A stretch of 64,000 bases of DNA from Arthrospiribacter ruber (GTDB lineage Bacteria > Bacteroidota > Bacteroidia > Cytophagales > Cyclobacteriaceae). Location of the stretch: assembly GCF_019343195.1 (NCBI RefSeq), contig NZ_RPHB01000005.1, positions 423,690-487,689 on the forward strand, read 5' to 3'. Position numbers and translations under genes: made by a program. The notes under the pieces were generated by a model. It was not told where the DNA came from. It saw nothing but the letters and a program-made list of their open reading frames with translations, and did no database searches. Shown here in pieces: positions 61,019-64,000 of the stretch (its first letter is position 1; every line of letters begins with the position of its first letter).

Positions 61019-62380
61019 ATGAAAAATTCAGTTTTATGGGTCGTATGTTTATCTTTTTTTTGGGCAAGTTGCCAACAAAGGCCTTCAGGTCAAGAAACGG
61101 AAGAAATAAATCATATCAGCGATGACTCACTCTTCAATTTGGTACAATACCGCACTTTTCAATATTTCTGGGATGGAGCTGAACCCAATTCAGGACTTGC
61201 AAGAGAGAGGTATCATGTAGATGGAGAATATCCTCAGGATGATAAAAACATAGTTACTTCCGGTGGGGGTGGATTTGGTGTCATGGCCATTTTGGTGGGA
61301 ATAGAAAGAGAATTCATAAGCCGCCAAGAAGGGTTTGACAGACTTGAAAAAATAGTGTCTTTTTTAGAAAATGCGGACAGTTTCCATGGTGCTTGGCCAC
61401 ATTGGTGGAATGGTGAAACCGGAAAAGTAAAACCTTTCAGTAAAAATGATGATGGAGGCGACCTTGTAGAGACCTCTTTTATGTTGACTGGTCTTTTGAC
61501 AGTTCGACAATATTTCCAAGACGGCAATGAATCCGAAAAAAAACTCGCTGAGCGAATTGACAAACTCTGGAGGGCTGTAGAATTTGATTGGTATACCAAA
61601 GGAGGAGAAGATGTTCTTTATTGGCATTGGAGTCCTAATAATGCATGGAGCATGAATTTTCCAGTGCAGGGTTATAATGAATGCCAGATCATGTATGTAT
61701 TGGCAGCCTCATCCCCTACTCATAGTGTTCCTGCATCAGTCTATCATGTAGGTTGGAGTAGAAGCGGAGACATTATCAACGATCCTGATCATGAAGCTTT
61801 TGGTCATCATTTGGCTTTAAGGCACAACGGGACAGAAGAATATGGGGGACCCTTGTTTTGGGCACATTATTCTTATCTAGGGCTTGATCCAAGAGGTCTA
61901 AAGGATAAGTATGCGGACTATTGGGAGCATAATACCAACCACACTTTGATAAATAGAGCTTGGTGTATAGACAATCCATTAGACTTTGTAGGCTACGGAG
62001 AGAACAGTTGGGGCTTAACAGCAAGCTATTCTGTCAATGGATATTCAGGTCATGCTCCTGGAGAAAACAGGGACAAAGGTGTAATTTCACCGACAGCTGC
62101 CCTGTCTTCATTTCCATATACTCCCGAATACTCCATGCAGGCGATGCGACATTGGTACGATTCGCTTGGTGGGAAGGTGTTTGGAGAATATGGTTTCTAT
62201 GATGCTTTCAGCGAGACAGAGGACTGGTTTCCCAAAAGATATCTTGCCATAGATCAGGGACCTATTGTCGTTATGATGGAAAATCATCGAAGTGGGTTAT
62301 TATGGGATTTATTTATGAGTGCTCCTGAAATAAAAGAAGGTCTAAAAAAATTGGAAATTGAAAGTCCGCACTACAAATAA
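61019..62380 (+). CDS. Glucoamylase-like (GH144-type) glucanase, short form
   Basis: A 453-residue lipoprotein (FFWASC, Cys18). The catalytic domain at about 35-445 follows the previous gene closely: YRTFQYFWDGAEPNSGLARE, GGGFGVMAILVGIEREFISR, HGAWPHWWNGETG, DDGGDLVETSFM, YWHWSPNNAWSMNF, QGYNECQIMYV, LFWAHYSYLGLDPR. It lacks the Ig-like extension, so one paralogue may be tethered out from the surface and the other close to SusCD or the periplasm. Exo- versus endo-action cannot be told apart. It starts 3 nt after the preceding gene and ends 16 nt before the EEP gene start. Confidence 0.86.
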   Translation: MKNSVLWVVCLSFFWASCQQRPSGQETEEINHISDDSLFNLVQYRTFQYFWDGAEPNSGLARERYHVDGEYPQDDKNIVTSGGGGFGVMAILVGIEREFISRQEGFDRLEKIVSFLENADSFHGAWPHWWNGETGKVKPFSKNDDGGDLVETSFMLTGLLTVRQYFQDGNESEKKLAERIDKLWRAVEFDWYTKGGEDVLYWHWSPNNAWSMNFPVQGYNECQIMYVLAASSPTHSVPASVYHVGWSRSGDIINDPDHEAFGHHLALRHNGTEEYGGPLFWAHYSYLGLDPRGLKDKYADYWEHNTNHTLINRAWCIDNPLDFVGYGENSWGLTASYSVNGYSGHAPGENRDKGVISPTAALSSFPYTPEYSMQAMRHWYDSLGGKVFGEYGFYDAFSETEDWFPKRYLAIDQGPIVVMMENHRSGLLWDLFMSAPEIKEGLKKLEIESPHYK

Positions 62381-62396
62381 TTACTTTTTTTACAAT

Positions 62397-63239
62397 ATGA
62401 AAAATCCGACTGTTTACATTATCCTTTTATTTTCATTATTTACTTCTCCTTTACCTGGATTCGCCCAAAAATTCAACCTCGCCACGTATAACATTAGGTT
62501 TGATAATCCCGGAGATGAAGGAAACCTTTGGCAGGACCGTAAACCCAAAATAAGTTCACTGATAAATTTTCATGAAATCGTTCTCTTTGGAACTCAAGAA
62601 GGTTTGAAAAACCAACTGGAAGATTTAAAAAAAGACCTTGGTTTTGACTATGTAGGAAGTGGTAGGGATGATGGAAATTCAATGGGCGAGCATAGTGCTA
62701 TTTTCTATGATCCCTCCAGATTTAAACTGTTGCAATCGGGTGATTTTTGGTTGTCAGAAACTCCTGAAAAGCCTAGCATAGGTTGGGATGCAGCCATGAA
62801 CCGAATATGCACTTATGCCAGATTTGAAACATCAGATGAAAACCGGTTTTGGGTATTTAATGTGCACTATGACCATGTTGGTCAAGAAGCAAGAAAACAA
62901 AGCAGCAAACTTGTGCTTGATAAAATAAGTGCAAACACTGATCCAGGAGACGCTGTGATTTTTATGGGAGATATGAATGTCACCCCAGATAATGAAGCAT
63001 ATCTTACAGTGGTGGAATCCAAAGAATTCAAAGATAGCTATCATGAAAGCCAACTTAGTCCACATGGACCTGAGGGAACGTTCAATGCTTTTAACTGGGA
63101 ATTGCTTCCCGACAGAAGAATTGATTACATATTTATCAACAATAACATTAAGGTCAATAAATACGGAGTGTTATCTGACAATTATGGGAAAAAATATCCT
63201 TCGGATCATTTCCCAGTGATGATTCAGATTCAATTGTGA
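62397..63239 (+). CDS. Exported endonuclease/exonuclease/phosphatase (EEP) family hydrolase
   Basis: A 280-residue enzyme. The frame is open into the upstream gene, but the ATG at 62397 opens a good signal peptide (YIILLFSLFTSPLPGFAQ). Catalytic signatures: NLATYNIRFDN, FGTQEGL (metal Glu), NVHYDHVGQEAR, MGDMNVTPDNEAY, and SDHFPVMIQ near the end. The family covers nucleases, sphingomyelinases and inositol-phosphate phosphatases; DHFP and the signal peptide suit an exported phosphodiesterase or phosphatase. As the last gene of a glucan locus, it could strip phosphate-containing groups from the polysaccharide, but this is a guess. Confidence 0.85.
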   Translation: MKNPTVYIILLFSLFTSPLPGFAQKFNLATYNIRFDNPGDEGNLWQDRKPKISSLINFHEIVLFGTQEGLKNQLEDLKKDLGFDYVGSGRDDGNSMGEHSAIFYDPSRFKLLQSGDFWLSETPEKPSIGWDAAMNRICTYARFETSDENRFWVFNVHYDHVGQEARKQSSKLVLDKISANTDPGDAVIFMGDMNVTPDNEAYLTVVESKEFKDSYHESQLSPHGPEGTFNAFNWELLPDRRIDYIFINNNIKVNKYGVLSDNYGKKYPSDHFPVMIQIQL

Positions 63240-63811
63240 AAATTGAATCTGTCATCACCTAAAAAATATTTTTAGATAAATACTCCTTTGAAAATTGATC
63301 TTGAAAACTCTCCTGAATGAACAGTTAAATGAAAATCACTGCTGTTTTTTAAAACTTTCATATCAAGAAATTAAAATTTCCACATGAGTAAAGACTAAAT
63401 CAAATTAGAAAAATCAAATATGACCTTTTACATTTTAGTGAATCCAAAATGCGGAAATATTTAATTGAGTAATTGAATCCATTGGATTTACTTCAACAGA
63501 AAAAAGGTAGAGTTGATAAAAGAATCAGGTTGAGTTGATGAGGAAAATATTTTGGGATGCACTTATTAATGAATTCAAATGTCTTGAAAAAATGCTTGTC
63601 AATTTTTCGGTGGATACCCAAAGATAGAAAATGTGGAATTTCTTTTTTCAAGTAAGGACTGTTTGCTGAAGGGATACCGCTCCTGCAAAGTCTGTAAACC
63701 CTAAGAATAGCTTCAGTGAAGCCATTTAGCGAGTAGCCAGAACGTAGAGTGGGCAATCTACACCTATATCCGCAAATCTTCACCCAGCTGGGGAAGGTCT
63801 GCACAAGCTTT
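63240..63811. other. Spacer after the glucanase operon
   Basis: 572 bp. The left part is AT-rich and empty. A visibly GC-richer block at about 63640-63800 includes a perfect CCCAGCTGGG palindrome (63785-63794 region) and a 122-codon open frame on the minus strand (63493-63861) with no recognisable product. It could be a decayed mobile or repeated sequence. No clear terminator after the EEP gene was found. Confidence 0.4.
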
Positions 63812-64000
63812 TTATTGAAATTCAAATATACCTGAATTTGATTTTTTACCAATAAACGCAATCATAGTCACTGAAAACCTCCCTTTGGATTCAATATGCA
63901 CATGATCATCACTATTGAAACTTTGGCTGATGGGGAGTTGGTAGTTGGCATGGAGCATCATTTTGCTGAACTGAAGCTGAATTCCGGCTTGTCCAAAAGT
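63812..64000 (-). CDS. C-terminal end of a probable outer-membrane beta-barrel protein, cut by window edge
   Basis: The minus-strand frame is open from the right edge for 62 codons to a TAA at 63812. The residues alternate hydrophobic and polar in the manner of membrane beta strands (GIQLQFSKMMLHANYQLPIS, KGRFSVTMIAFIGKK), and the tail is short. It resembles the last strands of transporter-type barrels of Bacteroidota. The start and most of the gene lie beyond the window, so the function cannot be given. Confidence 0.55.
   Translation of the reverse strand, partial: TFGQAGIQLQFSKMMLHANYQLPISQSFNSDDHVHIESKGRFSVTMIAFIGKKSNSGIFEFQ

Noticed and set aside
63493..63861. 122-codon open frame on the minus strand
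   Set aside because: It overlaps the end of the better supported barrel-protein frame on the same strand and its product is not protein-like; kept only as a compositional observation.

Overview
The window is about 64 kb of chromosomal DNA from a Bacteroidota bacterium, most likely a Cytophagales member close to Cyclobacteriaceae (Algoriphagus/Cyclobacterium-like); this is inferred from content, not from a search. Supporting signs are two SusC/SusD outer-membrane pairs, an ECF sigma/FecR pair controlling an STN-containing SusC, many short lipoprotein signals, FtsX-type permeases of about 800 residues, Rcp1-like response regulators, AT-rich spacers and promoter-like TAnnTTTG boxes. I saw no tRNA, rRNA, CRISPR array, prophage or plasmid gene.

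Layout. 1-5.3 kb: the end of an acetolactate-synthase-like ThDP enzyme overlapping an aldehyde dehydrogenase, then a YjdI-CDGSH iron-sulfur fusion, an exported amidase and a YdeI-family protein. 5.4-14.4 kb: a phosphorelay cluster with a 1463-residue PAS/GAF histidine kinase, a membrane histidine kinase, two single-domain receivers, an MFS transporter and a receiver-PAS protein ending in an orphan phosphoacceptor-like helix. 14.4-22.2 kb: Tat-type Gfo/Idh/MocA oxidoreductase, TPR histidine kinase, NAPE-PLD-like metallo-hydrolase, HAD phosphatase, and a ThuA + PQQ-sugar-dehydrogenase/cytochrome c pair. 22.3-26.5 kb (minus): a subtilisin-like lipoprotein protease coupled to a TPR-CHAT (caspase-like) membrane protein, with a related 27-bp motif on each side. 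26.8-34.1 kb: FtsX-type permease, two Crp/Fnr regulators, a dehalogenase-like hydrolase, a 264-bp MITE-like element with a target duplication, an MGMT-like protein and a pirin. 34.6-38.9 kb: argBDCJ. 39-47.2 kb (minus): ECF sigma, FecR, SusC, SusD-like and an alkaline-phosphatase-superfamily phosphodiesterase. 47.3-51 kb: nhaA interrupted by an in-frame amber codon, two decayed genes and an unknown lipoprotein. 51-63.2 kb (plus): a second utilisation locus with SusC, SusD, a LamG lipoprotein, two GH144-like glucanases and an EEP phosphatase, preceded by a 7TM-DISM receptor whose C-terminus is an IS1595-transposase-type zinc ribbon. The right edge holds the end of a probable outer-membrane beta-barrel gene.

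How the genes work together. The 51-63 kb locus reads as a complete glycan-uptake unit: surface glucanases and a lectin-like lipoprotein feed SusCD, and the membrane receptor/zinc-ribbon fusion is the obvious candidate switch. The glucoamylase-like enzymes point to beta-1,2-glucan, and the EEP enzyme could remove phosphate substituents from it; both points are inference. The 39-47 kb locus has the classical sigma/anti-sigma/STN-SusC logic and probably imports a phosphodiester-containing substrate. The strongest candidates for undescribed biology are the receptor/transposase-zinc-ribbon fusion and the paired S8/CHAT protease operon.
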